A stretch of DNA of 64,000 bases from JAKOWB01 sp038363005 (lineage in GTDB: Bacteria > Pseudomonadota > Alphaproteobacteria > Kiloniellales > JACOMY01): the NCBI GenBank assembly GCA_038363005.1, contig JBBQBI010000001.1, positions 62,001-126,000 on the forward strand. Reading direction: 5' to 3'. The position numbers and the translations under genes are program-made. Position 1 is the first letter of the stretch, and the number at the start of each line of letters is the position of its first letter. The notes under the pieces were generated by a model that did not search any database, had not been told where the DNA came from, and was given only the letters and a program-made list of their open reading frames with translations. Below are positions 41,702-49,573 of the stretch, one piece after another.

Positions 41702-42508
41702 TCAGCTATAGAACCCCGGCGCCTTCAGGTAGTTCTGCCAGCTCTCCATGTCGTGGCTGTAGAAGAGCTCGGCATCGTGCTCTTTCGACAGTGCCTTCAG
41801 GCGGTGCAGCGAGCGCACCGATTCCGCCGGGTCCAGGTGGAATGAGGAGATCGTCATCATGTCCATGTTCTTCTGGCTGTAGCAGGCATCGGCCGTGAAC
41901 AGCATGGGCCGGCGGCCCTTGAGCTCCACCATCATGGAGTAGTGGCCGGCGGTGTGGCCTGGCGTCTCGAACAGCCAGAGGCCCTTGGCGATCTCCTGGT
42001 CGCCGGTCACCGTCTCGAACTTCGGCGTGTAGATGTCCAGTGCCGGGTCGGGCGGCGGCGGGTTCTGCTTTGCCTTGGCCAGCTCCGGGCTGAAGGTCAG
42101 GTCGCTGTAGCCCAGGTGCTCGAAGGGCTGCGGCTTGCCGGCGGCCTCCAGCTCCTTGGCGTGGCAGATGGTGCAGGCCGTGGTGCAGTGCTTGTTGCCG
42201 CCGCAGTGATCGAAGTGATAGTGCGAGTTGATCACGTAGTTGATGTCGCTGGGGCGGAGGCCGAGCTTCGCCAGCGCGCCGGGAATGGTCTGCTCCGGCG
42301 TCTGCATCGGCTTCTCGAAGGGCAGCACACGCTGCACATGGGCGAAGTCGTAGCCAGTGTCGAAGAGGTAGCGCCCGTCGGCGTGCTCCACCAGCACGGC
42401 ATAGGTGGGAAAGCGCACCTCACCGGCCGGGCCGCGGTTCCAGAAGACATGGAACCCGTCGATCACCAGCGAGCCGCCGTCGAGCAGATAGACCTTGGTG
42501 TCTGACAT
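41702..42508 (-). CDS. 4-Pyridoxolactonase (metallo-beta-lactamase fold)
   Basis: A 268-aa metallo-hydrolase that opens 4-pyridoxolactone to 4-pyridoxic acid. It closely follows the Mesorhizobium enzyme as recalled: MSDTKVYLLDGGSLVIDGFH at the start, VFWNRGPAGEVRFPTYAVLV, LPFEKPMQTPEQTIPGALAK, the zinc motif INSHYHFDHCGGN (His96, His98, Asp100, His101), PQPFEHLGYSDLTFS, ETPGHTAGHYSMMVELKGRR, LFTADACYSQKN and ELFYSHDMESWQNYLKAPGFYS. It is convergent with the dehydrogenase gene, 25 bases apart, and last in the long minus-strand run that starts with the bicupin gene. Confidence 0.93.
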   Translation of the reverse strand: MSDTKVYLLDGGSLVIDGFHVFWNRGPAGEVRFPTYAVLVEHADGRYLFDTGYDFAHVQRVLPFEKPMQTPEQTIPGALAKLGLRPSDINYVINSHYHFDHCGGNKHCTTACTICHAKELEAAGKPQPFEHLGYSDLTFSPELAKAKQNPPPPDPALDIYTPKFETVTGDQEIAKGLWLFETPGHTAGHYSMMVELKGRRPMLFTADACYSQKNMDMMTISSFHLDPAESVRSLHRLKALSKEHDAELFYSHDMESWQNYLKAPGFYS

Positions 42509-42562
42509 CGCTGTTCTCCTGTCTGTCGCGGTCTCGGCCGCGCTAACTCAGCGCCATTATCT

Positions 42563-42650
42563 CCGTCATGCTCGGGCTTGTCCCGAGCATCCATCCCCCC
42601 ACCAGCGCCTGCGTCGGGATGGACCCTCGGAACCAGTCCGAGGGTGACGG
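42563..42650. repeat. Palindromic element, CTCGGGCTTGTCCCG family, copy 2
   Basis: Left end CCGTCATGCTCGGGCTTGTC, itself containing the palindromic ATGCTCGGG / CCCGAGCAT, and right end CCTCGG ... CCGAGGGTGACGG. It lies between the lactonase and BMP-permease genes. It shares termini and core with the copies at 34716 and 46290. Confidence 0.85.
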
Positions 42651-42670
42651 ACGGTGGTGGTGGCGCAGTC

Positions 42671-43606
42671 TCACCGGTCGCCCCGCACGTAGGGCAGGCC
42701 CAACGCCGGCGGCAGCACGGAATGCCGCGCGAAGAGCACCAGCACCAGGATCACCATGGCGAAGGGCAGCATCTGCACCACGTCGGTCGGCACGTTGACG
42801 CCGGTGACCTGCAGCGCCGTGGTCAGCGCCAGGCTGACGCCGAACAGCAGCGCGCCGAAGATCACCCAGACCGGCCGGCCGCGCGCCAGCATGGCCAGCA
42901 CGATGGCGATGAAGCCGTTGCCGCTGGTCATGAAGGGCACGAAGAGCCCGGCGCCGACATTGGCCATGTAGGCGCCACCCAGCCCGGCCAGGAAGCCGGT
43001 GGCCAGCACGGCGTAGCCGCGCGTCGCCACCACGCTGACACCGGCGGCATCCAGTGCGCCGGGCTTGCTGCCGGCGGATTCCAGGTTCAGCCCGATGGCG
43101 CTGCGCCGGTAGAGCCAGGCCAGCAGCGGCACCAGCAGCACCGCCAGGTAGACCAGCGGGTGATGCTGGAACAGCGCCGGGCCCAGCACCGGGATCTGCG
43201 CCAGGCCGGGCAGGGCCAGTGCCGGTACCTCGTCCAGCCGCGGGTAGGAGCGGGAGAACTGGAAGTGGTGCAGCAGGGCGGTCAGCCCCTCGGCGCCGAC
43301 GGTGAGCGCGATGCCGATGACGATCTGGTTCATCCCCAGGCGCACGCAGAGCAGCGCCATCAGGGCGGCCAGCAGCAGCCCGCTGGCGCCGCCACCCAGG
43401 AAGCCCAGCCAGAAGGAGCCGCTGTAGTAGGCGCAGACGAAGCCGCCGTAGGCGCCGAACAGCATCATGCCTTCCAGGCCGATGTTCAGCACGCCCGCCT
43501 TCTCGCTGATCTGCTCGCCCAGGCCGGCCAGCAGCAGCGGCACGCCGGCGGTGATGGCGCCACTGAGCAGCGCGGTGAGGAATGCTTCGCTGAGGAAGGC
43601 GTCCAT
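42671..43606 (-). CDS. ABC transporter permease, BMP-type (second permease)
   Basis: A 311-aa inner-membrane permease of the branched-chain/nucleoside family: LTALLSGAITAGVPLLLAGL, GEQISEKAGVLNIGLEGMML, FGAYGGFVCAYYSGSFWLGF, NQIVIGIALTVGAEGLTALL, ARGYAVLATGFLAGLGGAYM, and FVPFMTSGNGFIAIVLAML. The EKAGVLNIGLEG motif marks transporters that work with PnrA/BMP-type binding proteins. About nine hydrophobic segments. Its ATG overlaps the upstream permease stop by one base (TGATG). See the binding-protein gene for substrate thoughts. Confidence 0.9.
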   Translation of the reverse strand: MDAFLSEAFLTALLSGAITAGVPLLLAGLGEQISEKAGVLNIGLEGMMLFGAYGGFVCAYYSGSFWLGFLGGGASGLLLAALMALLCVRLGMNQIVIGIALTVGAEGLTALLHHFQFSRSYPRLDEVPALALPGLAQIPVLGPALFQHHPLVYLAVLLVPLLAWLYRRSAIGLNLESAGSKPGALDAAGVSVVATRGYAVLATGFLAGLGGAYMANVGAGLFVPFMTSGNGFIAIVLAMLARGRPVWVIFGALLFGVSLALTTALQVTGVNVPTDVVQMLPFAMVILVLVLFARHSVLPPALGLPYVRGDR

Positions 43607-44661
43607 CAGGCCCCCCTGCGCTGGCGGCGCCGCTGGTCGAGGTACTCCACCACCGCCAGGAACAGCAGCAGCAGGCCGACCAGCACCAGCACGTAGAAGT
43701 GCGGCACGCCGATGCGCCGTGCCGCGCTTTCGCCGCCAATCTGCAGCACGGCGAAGGCGAAGACGAAGGCAACCACGGCCGGGCCGTGGAAGCGCGCCAG
43801 GAAGACCAGCGGCACCACCAGCAGGCCATAGGCCGGGTTCCAGTCGGCGCGCACGTTGCCCAACACGCCCACCACGTCGACCGCGCCGGCCAGCCCGGCG
43901 AAGCCGGCGGAGAGTGCAAAGGTGGCGATCGTCAGGCGCCCGACCGGCAGGCCGGCATGGATCGCCGCGCGCGGATTGGCGCCCACGATCTGCAGCTTCA
44001 GGCCGAAGGCGCTGCGCGTCATCAGCAGATGGACCAGCAGCACCGACAACACGGCGATGACGATGCCGAAGTTGATGGTGCTGTCGAACAGCCGGACCAG
44101 GCGGTCCTCCACCGGCAGCGTCAGGGTCTGCGGCACCGTGGTCGCCGGGTCGCGGAACACCAGTTTCACCAGCACGTTGGCGAAGGAGATGCCGAGGAAG
44201 GACATCATCAGGCTGGTGATGATCTCGTTGATGCCGTAGCGCGCCTTGAGGATCGCCGGGATCAACGACCAGAGCGCGCCGACGATGAAGGCGACCAGGC
44301 AGGCGATGACCAGGGCCAGCCAGCCAGGCAGGAAGGCCACCAACTCCGGCGCCAGGGCCGCGGCAATCACCGCGGACAGCAGGAACTGCCCGTCGACGCC
44401 GAGGTTCCAGATGCCGGCGCGGAAGGCGACGATCAGCCCGGCGGCGATCAGCAGCAGCGGCGCCGAGCGGGTGATGGATTCCTGCAGGCCGGCCCAGGAC
44501 AGCAGGCCGCGCTCCACGACATAGCCGTAGTAGGCCAGAGGGTCCTTGCCGAGCAGCAGCAGGATCAGGCCGCCGGCGACCAGCGCCAGCACCACCGGCA
44601 GCAGGATGCGCAGGCTGGCGCCGATCCAGGCGCCGTGCGGGCTTTCGACCAGCGCGGTCAC
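43606..44661 (-). CDS. ABC transporter permease, BMP-type (first permease)
   Basis: A 351-aa permease paired with the gene at 42671: LRILLPVVLALVAGGLILLL, PLLLIAAGLIVAFRAGIWNL followed by GVDGQFLLSAVIAAAL (the conserved NLGVDGQ motif), NEIITSLMMSFLGISFANVL, LKLQIVGANPRAAIHAGLPV, TIATFALSAGFAGLAGAVDV, and a GESAARRIGVPHFYVLV end. The start is GTG 44661, overlapping the ATPase stop as GTGA. The open frame that continues to 46392 is a shadow of the ATPase gene. The cytoplasmic coupling helix QIVGANPRAA is typical of the family. Confidence 0.9.
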   Translation of the reverse strand: MTALVESPHGAWIGASLRILLPVVLALVAGGLILLLLGKDPLAYYGYVVERGLLSWAGLQESITRSAPLLLIAAGLIVAFRAGIWNLGVDGQFLLSAVIAAALAPELVAFLPGWLALVIACLVAFIVGALWSLIPAILKARYGINEIITSLMMSFLGISFANVLVKLVFRDPATTVPQTLTLPVEDRLVRLFDSTINFGIVIAVLSVLLVHLLMTRSAFGLKLQIVGANPRAAIHAGLPVGRLTIATFALSAGFAGLAGAVDVVGVLGNVRADWNPAYGLLVVPLVFLARFHGPAVVAFVFAFAVLQIGGESAARRIGVPHFYVLVLVGLLLLFLAVVEYLDQRRRQRRGA

Positions 44662-46259
44662 GTCGCCGCCCCGGTCATCAGGCGGCCCAGTGCCAGCTCG
44701 ATGTCGCCCTGGTTTTCCAGCACGCCGACCAGCCGGCCGCGGTAGAGCACGGCGATGCGGTCGCTCAGCTCCAGCAGCTCGTCCAGCTCGGTGGAAATCA
44801 GCACGGTGGCCAGCCCGGCGGCCGCGCCCTCGGCGATGCGCTGGCGGGCCAGGCGGATGTTCTGCAGGTCCAGGCCATAGGTCGGCTTGTTGAACAGGGC
44901 GATGCTGGCCTCGCCGCCCAGCTCGCGCGCCAGCAGCACCTTCTGGATGTTGCCGCCCGACAGCTTGGCGATCGGCGTGCGCTCGGACGGCGTGCGGATA
45001 TCGTGGCGCTGGATCATCGCGCGGGCGTGGGCGTGTACGCGGTCCCAGCGGGTCAAGCCGCGATCCCACAGCGGCGGGTGGCCGATCTCCTTCAGCACCA
45101 GGTTGGTGGCGACCGACATGGCGCCGACCGTGCCTTCGCCCAGGCGCTCGTCGGTGATGTAGCGCAGGCCATGGTGGCGGCGTTCGGCGACGCCGTCGGC
45201 GGTGACGTCCTGTCCGGCGATCAGGATACGGCCGCTGGCGGCGGGCCGCTGGCCGGCCAGCACCTCGGCCAGGTGCTTCTGGCCGTTGCCGTCGATGCCG
45301 GCGATGCCCAGCACCTCGCCCGGGCGCACGCTCAAGGAGACTTCGGTCAGGCCGCATTCGCCGCTGGCGGCGCTGGTGGAAAGCGCCTCGACCACCAGGC
45401 GCGGCGCCGCCGCCGGATCGACTCGCCCGGCGCGGCGCTGGCGGCCGCGCGCCAGCAGCGTCTCGGCGTCGTCGCCGTGGCCGTCTGTGCTGCCGAACAT
45501 CAGGCGCACGACCTCCTGCGTCACCGCCGCCTCGTCCAGCGCCTGCAGGCGCTCCGGTGGCAGCTCGCCGACCTTGCGACCCAGGCGCAGCACCGAGACG
45601 CGGTTGCCGAAGGCGTAGGCTTCGCGCAGCTTGTGGGTGATGAAGATGATGGCGATGCCCTGGCTGGCCAGGCGCCGCATCACCTGTCCCAGGTCCTCGA
45701 CGCCCTGCGGCGTCAGCATTGAGGTCGGCTCGTCGAGGATCAGCACGCCTTCGCCGCGCCACAGCGCGCGCATGATCTCGACCTGCTGCTGCTGGCCGAG
45801 GCCGAGGCGGCCGACCGGTACGTCGGGATCGAGCGTCACGCCCAGCATGGCCGAGAGTTCGTTGAAGCGCGCCAGCGTGCCCTTGCGGTCGAGCGGGCGC
45901 CACCAGGGGCGGCCCAGCATCAGGTTCTCCAGCACCGTCAGGCTGGGCACCAGCATGACGTGCTGGAACACCGTGCCGATGCCGAGGTCCAAGCTCTCGC
46001 GCGGCGAGCCGATGGTGACCGGGCGCCCCCGCACGCGGATCTCGCCGCTGTCGGGTTGCTGCATGCCGGCCAGGATGGCGATCAGAGTTGACTTGCCGGC
46101 GCCGTTCTCGCCCAGCAGCACATGGATCTCGCCGGGATGGAAATCGATTGTGATGGCGTCGTTCGCCAGCACGCCGGGGAAGCGCTTGGTGATGCCGGCG
46201 AGCGCTATGGCTGGGATACCCGCACCGCCCTCCTGCATCGCCTGTGCTGCCGCCGCCAT
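44658..46259 (-). CDS. ABC transporter ATPase with two nucleotide-binding domains
   Basis: A 533-aa double ATPase of the sugar/nucleoside importer type. Domain 1 has Walker A LLGENGAGKSTLIAIL, a Q-loop in GTVFQHVMLV, the signature region GLGQQQQVEIMRALWRG (degenerate, where LSGGQ would be expected), Walker B LILDEPTSMLTP and the switch His in IFITHK. Domain 2 keeps a degenerate Walker A (GIAGIDGNGQKHLAEVLAG) and a signature KLSGGNIQKVLLARELG. Loss of the lysine in domain 2 Walker A is usual for this class. ATG 46259 follows a spacer that contains a palindromic repeat and a strong hairpin after the binding-protein gene. Confidence 0.9.
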   Translation of the reverse strand: MAAAAQAMQEGGAGIPAIALAGITKRFPGVLANDAITIDFHPGEIHVLLGENGAGKSTLIAILAGMQQPDSGEIRVRGRPVTIGSPRESLDLGIGTVFQHVMLVPSLTVLENLMLGRPWWRPLDRKGTLARFNELSAMLGVTLDPDVPVGRLGLGQQQQVEIMRALWRGEGVLILDEPTSMLTPQGVEDLGQVMRRLASQGIAIIFITHKLREAYAFGNRVSVLRLGRKVGELPPERLQALDEAAVTQEVVRLMFGSTDGHGDDAETLLARGRQRRAGRVDPAAAPRLVVEALSTSAASGECGLTEVSLSVRPGEVLGIAGIDGNGQKHLAEVLAGQRPAASGRILIAGQDVTADGVAERRHHGLRYITDERLGEGTVGAMSVATNLVLKEIGHPPLWDRGLTRWDRVHAHARAMIQRHDIRTPSERTPIAKLSGGNIQKVLLARELGGEASIALFNKPTYGLDLQNIRLARQRIAEGAAAGLATVLISTELDELLELSDRIAVLYRGRLVGVLENQGDIELALGRLMTGAAT

Positions 46260-46289
46260 CGAACTGCTCGTATCCTGTTCTCTTCTCCT

Positions 46290-46398
46290 CGTCACCCTCG
46301 GGCTTGTCCCGAGGGTCCATGGCGACGTCCGCGCCGGCGTCGGAATGGATGCTCGGGCTGCGTAGCAGGGCGCGAAGCGGGGCCCCGAGCATGACGGG
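46290..46398. repeat. Palindromic element, CTCGGGCTTGTCCCG family, copy 3
   Basis: A ~109-bp element with CGTCACCCTCGGGCTTGTCC on the left and GGATGCTCGGG ... CCCCGAGCATGACGG on the right, sharing the family's terminal CGTCA/TGACG. It lies between the binding-protein and ATPase genes of the BMP transporter. The first half also forms its own hairpin, CCCTCGGG ... CCCGAGGG. Confidence 0.8.
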
Positions 46399-46424
46399 GA
46401 GGAGAGGTCTCCGTCATGCACAGA

Positions 46425-46450
46425 CGGGGGCGGCCCTGCGACCGCCCCCG
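46425..46450 (-). terminator. Hairpin after the binding-protein gene
   Basis: CGGGGGCGG / CCGCCCCCG, a perfect 9-bp stem with 8-base loop, begins 20 bases downstream of the binding-protein stop on the minus strand. There is no T-run, so partial termination or 3' mRNA protection is more likely. That would raise binding-protein over membrane-subunit levels, as is common in ABC operons. Confidence 0.5.
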
Positions 46451-46469
46451 ATTACTCATGTACAACTCA

Positions 46470-47516
46470 CTACTTCGGCGCGTCGACCGAGGTCATCAGC
46501 GCCCGGACTTCCTGGGCGTCGAAGACCGGCTTCAGCATCATCTTGCCGCTGACGAGCTCGTCACGGACCGCCATCACCTTGGTCCAGACGTCGGCCGGGA
46601 TGTGGCTGGTCTGCAGCAGGCGGACCGAATCATCGGCCAGCTGGATGGAGTAGTGCTTGGTGCCGAAGGTGTCGGCCTTCAGGTCCTCCACCATCGCGGA
46701 ATAGACCGGCACCATGTCCCAGACCACCGACGATAGCAGGAAGCCCTTGTCGATCGAGGACTTGTCGCCGATCACGTCGATGAACCAGGCCTGGCCACCG
46801 TCGACCGCCTTGGTGGTCTCCACCGCCTGGATCATGCCGAAGGACGAACCATCGCCCTGGCCGAAGACGATGTCGGCGCCGGCCGCGATCACCGACTGGG
46901 TGACGCGGTTGCCGCCGGCGGCATCGGAGTAGGCAGCCGGGCCGATCACGGCGTAGATCAGCTTGACGTCGGGCTTGGTCGCCTTGGCGCCCTCGGCGAA
47001 GCCGGCCGACTGCGAGTTCCACGACGGCGGCTCGCCCGACACGACGATGCCGAGCGTCCCGGTGCGGGTCATGGATGCCGCCAGCACGCCGGCCAGATAG
47101 GCGCCCTCGTGGCCCGACAGCGTGTAGTCGGCCACCAGGCCGGCCTTCATGCCGTCCGGCGTATCGACGATGGCGACCGGCACGCCGGTCTCCGCCGCGA
47201 TTTCCGGCGCCGCGGTATTGTAGCCACTGGCGTGGGCGATCATCAGGCTGACACCCTCGCCGGCCAGCTCGCGCAGGGTCGGGCGCACGTCGCCGTAGCC
47301 CAGGCCCTCGGCCGCCACGAACTCCAGGCCGTACTTCTCGGCCACTGCGCGGGCGGCGTCGACGCCCTGCTGGTTCCAGCCGAAGTCGGTGCCTTCTTCC
47401 GGGACCAGTACGGCGATCTTCTTAACCTCCGCCGCGCTGGCCATGGTGGCCAGGGCGCCGGTCAGGACCAGGGCCGCCGTGGTCAGGCGGGCCAGGTGCT
47501 TGAATCCTGTGGTCAT
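46470..47516 (-). CDS. BMP-family (PnrA-like) substrate-binding protein
   Basis: A 348-aa periplasmic binding protein with signal peptide MTTGFKHLARLTTAALVLTG to ALATMASAA. The mature part is KKIAVLVPEEGTDFGWNQQG, PTLRELAGEGVSLMIAHASG, YTLSGHEGAYLAGVLAASMT, GTLGIVVSGEPPSWNSQSAG, GADIVFGQGDGSSFGMIQAV, and WFIDVIGDKSSIDKGF. Family members bind nucleosides, riboflavin or related ring compounds. In this operon a B6 vitamer or a pyridine acid would fit, as inference. ATG 47516 has GGGAGG nine bases upstream. Its gene is 82 bases downstream of the hydroxyacyl-CoA-dehydrogenase-like gene. Confidence 0.9.
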   Translation of the reverse strand: MTTGFKHLARLTTAALVLTGALATMASAAEVKKIAVLVPEEGTDFGWNQQGVDAARAVAEKYGLEFVAAEGLGYGDVRPTLRELAGEGVSLMIAHASGYNTAAPEIAAETGVPVAIVDTPDGMKAGLVADYTLSGHEGAYLAGVLAASMTRTGTLGIVVSGEPPSWNSQSAGFAEGAKATKPDVKLIYAVIGPAAYSDAAGGNRVTQSVIAAGADIVFGQGDGSSFGMIQAVETTKAVDGGQAWFIDVIGDKSSIDKGFLLSSVVWDMVPVYSAMVEDLKADTFGTKHYSIQLADDSVRLLQTSHIPADVWTKVMAVRDELVSGKMMLKPVFDAQEVRALMTSVDAPK

Positions 47517-47598
47517 GTTCTTGTGCCTCCCTTGTGCAAGTTCAGGTACCCAACGACCCACTCTCGCTCTCTGGCTCCCAGGGGGGAGCGCAGCTCTG

Positions 47599-48510
47599 CT
47601 AGCTTTCCAGTGCCTTGCGCACGGCCACCAGCTTCTTGGCGCGCTGGCCGCGCAGCTGGCCAACCTGTTCGGGCGTGTAGTCGAACACGCCGCCGCCGGT
47701 CTTCATGCCCAGCTTGCCGGCCTTGATCCGCTCCGTCACGTAGGGCGCGACATCGGCGCGATTGTTCAGGTCGGCGTTCAGGTAGCTGCCGACGGCGTTG
47801 TAGATGTCGAGGCCGGCCATATCGAGCAGCGCCATGGGGCCGATCACCGACAGCTTGTAGCCGATGCCCCAGGACACGCAGGTGTCCAGGCCCTCGGCGT
47901 CGATCACGCCCTTTTCCACCAGGTCCACGCATTCGCGCAGCAGGGCATAGAGGATGCGGTTCTCGACGAAGCCCGGCACGTCCTTTTGCACCACGACCGG
48001 CAGCAGCCCCAGGCCCTTGATGGTGTCGACCATCCACTGGACGATCTTGGGATCGGTCTCGGCGCCGGCGATCACCTCGATCATCGGGATCACGTGGGCC
48101 GGGTTCGACCAGTGCATGCCGACGACACGGCCCGGCGCGGAGTTGCCGGCCTGCAGCTTGCCGATCGGGATGCCGGAGGTGTTGGAGGCCAGCACGCAGG
48201 TCTTCGAGACCAGGGCGTCGATTTCCTTGAACACCGCGGCCTTGATCTCAAGCTTCTCGGGCACGGTCTCGACCACCAGGTCGGCGCCCTTGACGCAGTC
48301 GGCCAGGCTGTCGGCGATGGTCGGCGCGGCGACCGTCTTGTCGGGCACGCCCAGCGCCACCAGCACGCCGGTCGCCTGCTTGGTCAATTCCACCGCCTTG
48401 GCACGCTGCTCGGCGCTGACATCGAAACTGGTCACCGTCATGCCGGCGCGCGCCAGCGTCGCCGCGATGCCGGGACCCATCGTCCCCAAGCCAACAACTG
48501 CTGCCTTCAT
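47599..48510 (-). CDS. Hydroxyacyl-CoA dehydrogenase family, FHMPC dehydrogenase-like
   Basis: A 303-aa NAD-dependent enzyme of the 3-hydroxyacyl-CoA dehydrogenase family: AAVVGLGTMGPGIAATLARA (NAD), LVVETVPEKLEIKAAVF, VLASNTSGIPIGKLQA with Ser112, GMHWSNPAHVIPMIEVIAGA with His133 and Glu145, VVVQKDVPGFVENRILYALL, VSWGIGYKLSVIGPMALLDM, and AGLDIYNAVGSYLNADLNNR. These last blocks closely resemble the Mesorhizobium 5-formyl-3-hydroxy-2-methylpyridine-4-carboxylate 5-dehydrogenase of vitamin B6 breakdown as I recall it. That enzyme belongs to this family but oxidises an aldehyde. A true hydroxyacyl-CoA enzyme is the alternative. Confidence 0.85.
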   Translation of the reverse strand: MKAAVVGLGTMGPGIAATLARAGMTVTSFDVSAEQRAKAVELTKQATGVLVALGVPDKTVAAPTIADSLADCVKGADLVVETVPEKLEIKAAVFKEIDALVSKTCVLASNTSGIPIGKLQAGNSAPGRVVGMHWSNPAHVIPMIEVIAGAETDPKIVQWMVDTIKGLGLLPVVVQKDVPGFVENRILYALLRECVDLVEKGVIDAEGLDTCVSWGIGYKLSVIGPMALLDMAGLDIYNAVGSYLNADLNNRADVAPYVTERIKAGKLGMKTGGGVFDYTPEQVGQLRGQRAKKLVAVRKALES

Positions 48511-48550
48511 CTCGCTCTCCCTCTTAATCGGAACTGCTACTGGCTAATTT

Positions 48551-49153
48551 TTACTGGCCGGTGGCCTTCTTGAAGGCCGGACGGGCGCCGACGGTGGCGC
48601 GCCAGGCCTTGGTCGCCGGCAGCGCCGGCAGGGTGACGGGGAAGTCCAGGCAGCGCGCGACGACCGGCGCCAGCGCGATATCGGCCAGGCTGAAACTCTT
48701 GCCGGCGGCAAAGGGGTGCGCCGCCAGCTGGCCCTCGAGGATGCCGAGCTGCGCGCCCAGGTCCTTCTCGTCGGCGACGAAGCTCGCCGCGCGCTCGGCC
48801 GCCGGCTTCTTGGCGTCGCGGAACATGGCGAGATAGGGGTTGTAGAGCGCCGAGAGCAGCCAATCCATCCAGCGCTCGACATGACTGCGCGCCGCCGGAT
48901 CGGCCGGATAGAGCGCCGCGGCGCCCTGCTTGTTGGCGATGTAGCGCAGGATGGAATTTGATTCCCAGATCACCAGGTCGCCATCGACCAGGGTCGGCAC
49001 CTTGGCGTTGGGATTGAGCTTCAGGTAGTCGCCGCCGGTGTTGTTGAACTGCCGGCCATAGTCCTCGCGCTCATAGGGCAGCCCCAGCTCTTCCAGCAGG
49101 AAGATCACCTTCTGCACGTTGCCCGATGTCGCCCGACCCAGAAGCCTCAACAT
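48551..49153 (-). CDS. Glutathione S-transferase family protein
   Basis: A 200-aa GST: LRLLGRATSGNVQKVIFLLE is the N-terminal thioredoxin-fold start with the active Ser region, NPNAKVPTLVDGDLVIWESN holds the glutathione-binding Pro and Ser, SILRYIANKQGAAALYP, and SLADIALAPVVARCLDFPV is the C-terminal N-capping/staple region (A-D). Length is normal. ATG 49153 rather than 49210 is used because the fold starts there. In a cluster with a gentisate/salicylate-type dioxygenase it could act as an isomerase on a ring-cleavage product, as maleylpyruvate isomerases do. This is inference. Confidence 0.85.
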   Translation of the reverse strand: MLRLLGRATSGNVQKVIFLLEELGLPYEREDYGRQFNNTGGDYLKLNPNAKVPTLVDGDLVIWESNSILRYIANKQGAAALYPADPAARSHVERWMDWLLSALYNPYLAMFRDAKKPAAERAASFVADEKDLGAQLGILEGQLAAHPFAAGKSFSLADIALAPVVARCLDFPVTLPALPATKAWRATVGARPAFKKATGQ

Positions 49154-49181
49154 TGCTTGCGTCTCCCTTGCAATCCTGCCG

Positions 49182-49568
49182 TTAGCGCTGCGGCTTATAG
49201 GCAATGGCATCCATTTCGATCTTGCAGCTGATGACGGCGCGCGCCTCCACCGTGGTGCGGGCGATGTTGCCGTCGGGGAAGTATTCCTTGAAGACGCCGT
49301 TGTAGCGGCCGAAGTCGCGGGTGTCCTCCAGATAGACCGTGATACGCACCACGTCGGTCAGGTCGGCGCCGGCCTCCTGCAAGATCCGGCGGATCGCCTC
49401 CAGCGTCCAGCGCGTCTCCTCCTCGACGTTGCCCACGCACATGTTGCCCTTCTCGTCCTTCGCCACCTGGCCGGAGACGAAGATGAAGTCGCCGGCGCGC
49501 ACCGCCGGGTGGAAGGGCAGATTGGGGTTCTTCTTGCCGATGGCCTGGATCGCGGGGTTGTGGGGCAT
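49182..49568 (-). CDS. RidA/YjgF-family imine deaminase-like protein
   Basis: A 128-aa Rid protein. It starts MPHNPAIQAIGKKNPNLPFH, with AGDFIFVSGQVAKDEKGNMC, ETRWTLEAIRRILQEAGADL, VVRITVYLEDTRDFGRYNGV and ARTTVEARAVISCKIEMDAI. The RTTVEA arginine fits the position that binds the substrate carboxylate in active Rid enzymes. Such proteins hydrolyse reactive enamines and imines. In an operon that seems to open a nitrogen ring this role is plausible. ATG 49568 is six bases after the beta-propeller gene stop, so the two are cotranscribed. Confidence 0.87.
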   Translation of the reverse strand: MPHNPAIQAIGKKNPNLPFHPAVRAGDFIFVSGQVAKDEKGNMCVGNVEEETRWTLEAIRRILQEAGADLTDVVRITVYLEDTRDFGRYNGVFKEYFPDGNIARTTVEARAVISCKIEMDAIAYKPQR

Positions 49569-49573
49569 GACCT

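Noticed and set aside
43606..46392. One 928-codon open frame that looks like an ATPase-permease fusion
   Set aside because: Only the part below 44661 codes for a permease. The upstream part is Arg/Pro-rich shadow of the ATPase, which is in another frame and has full motifs.
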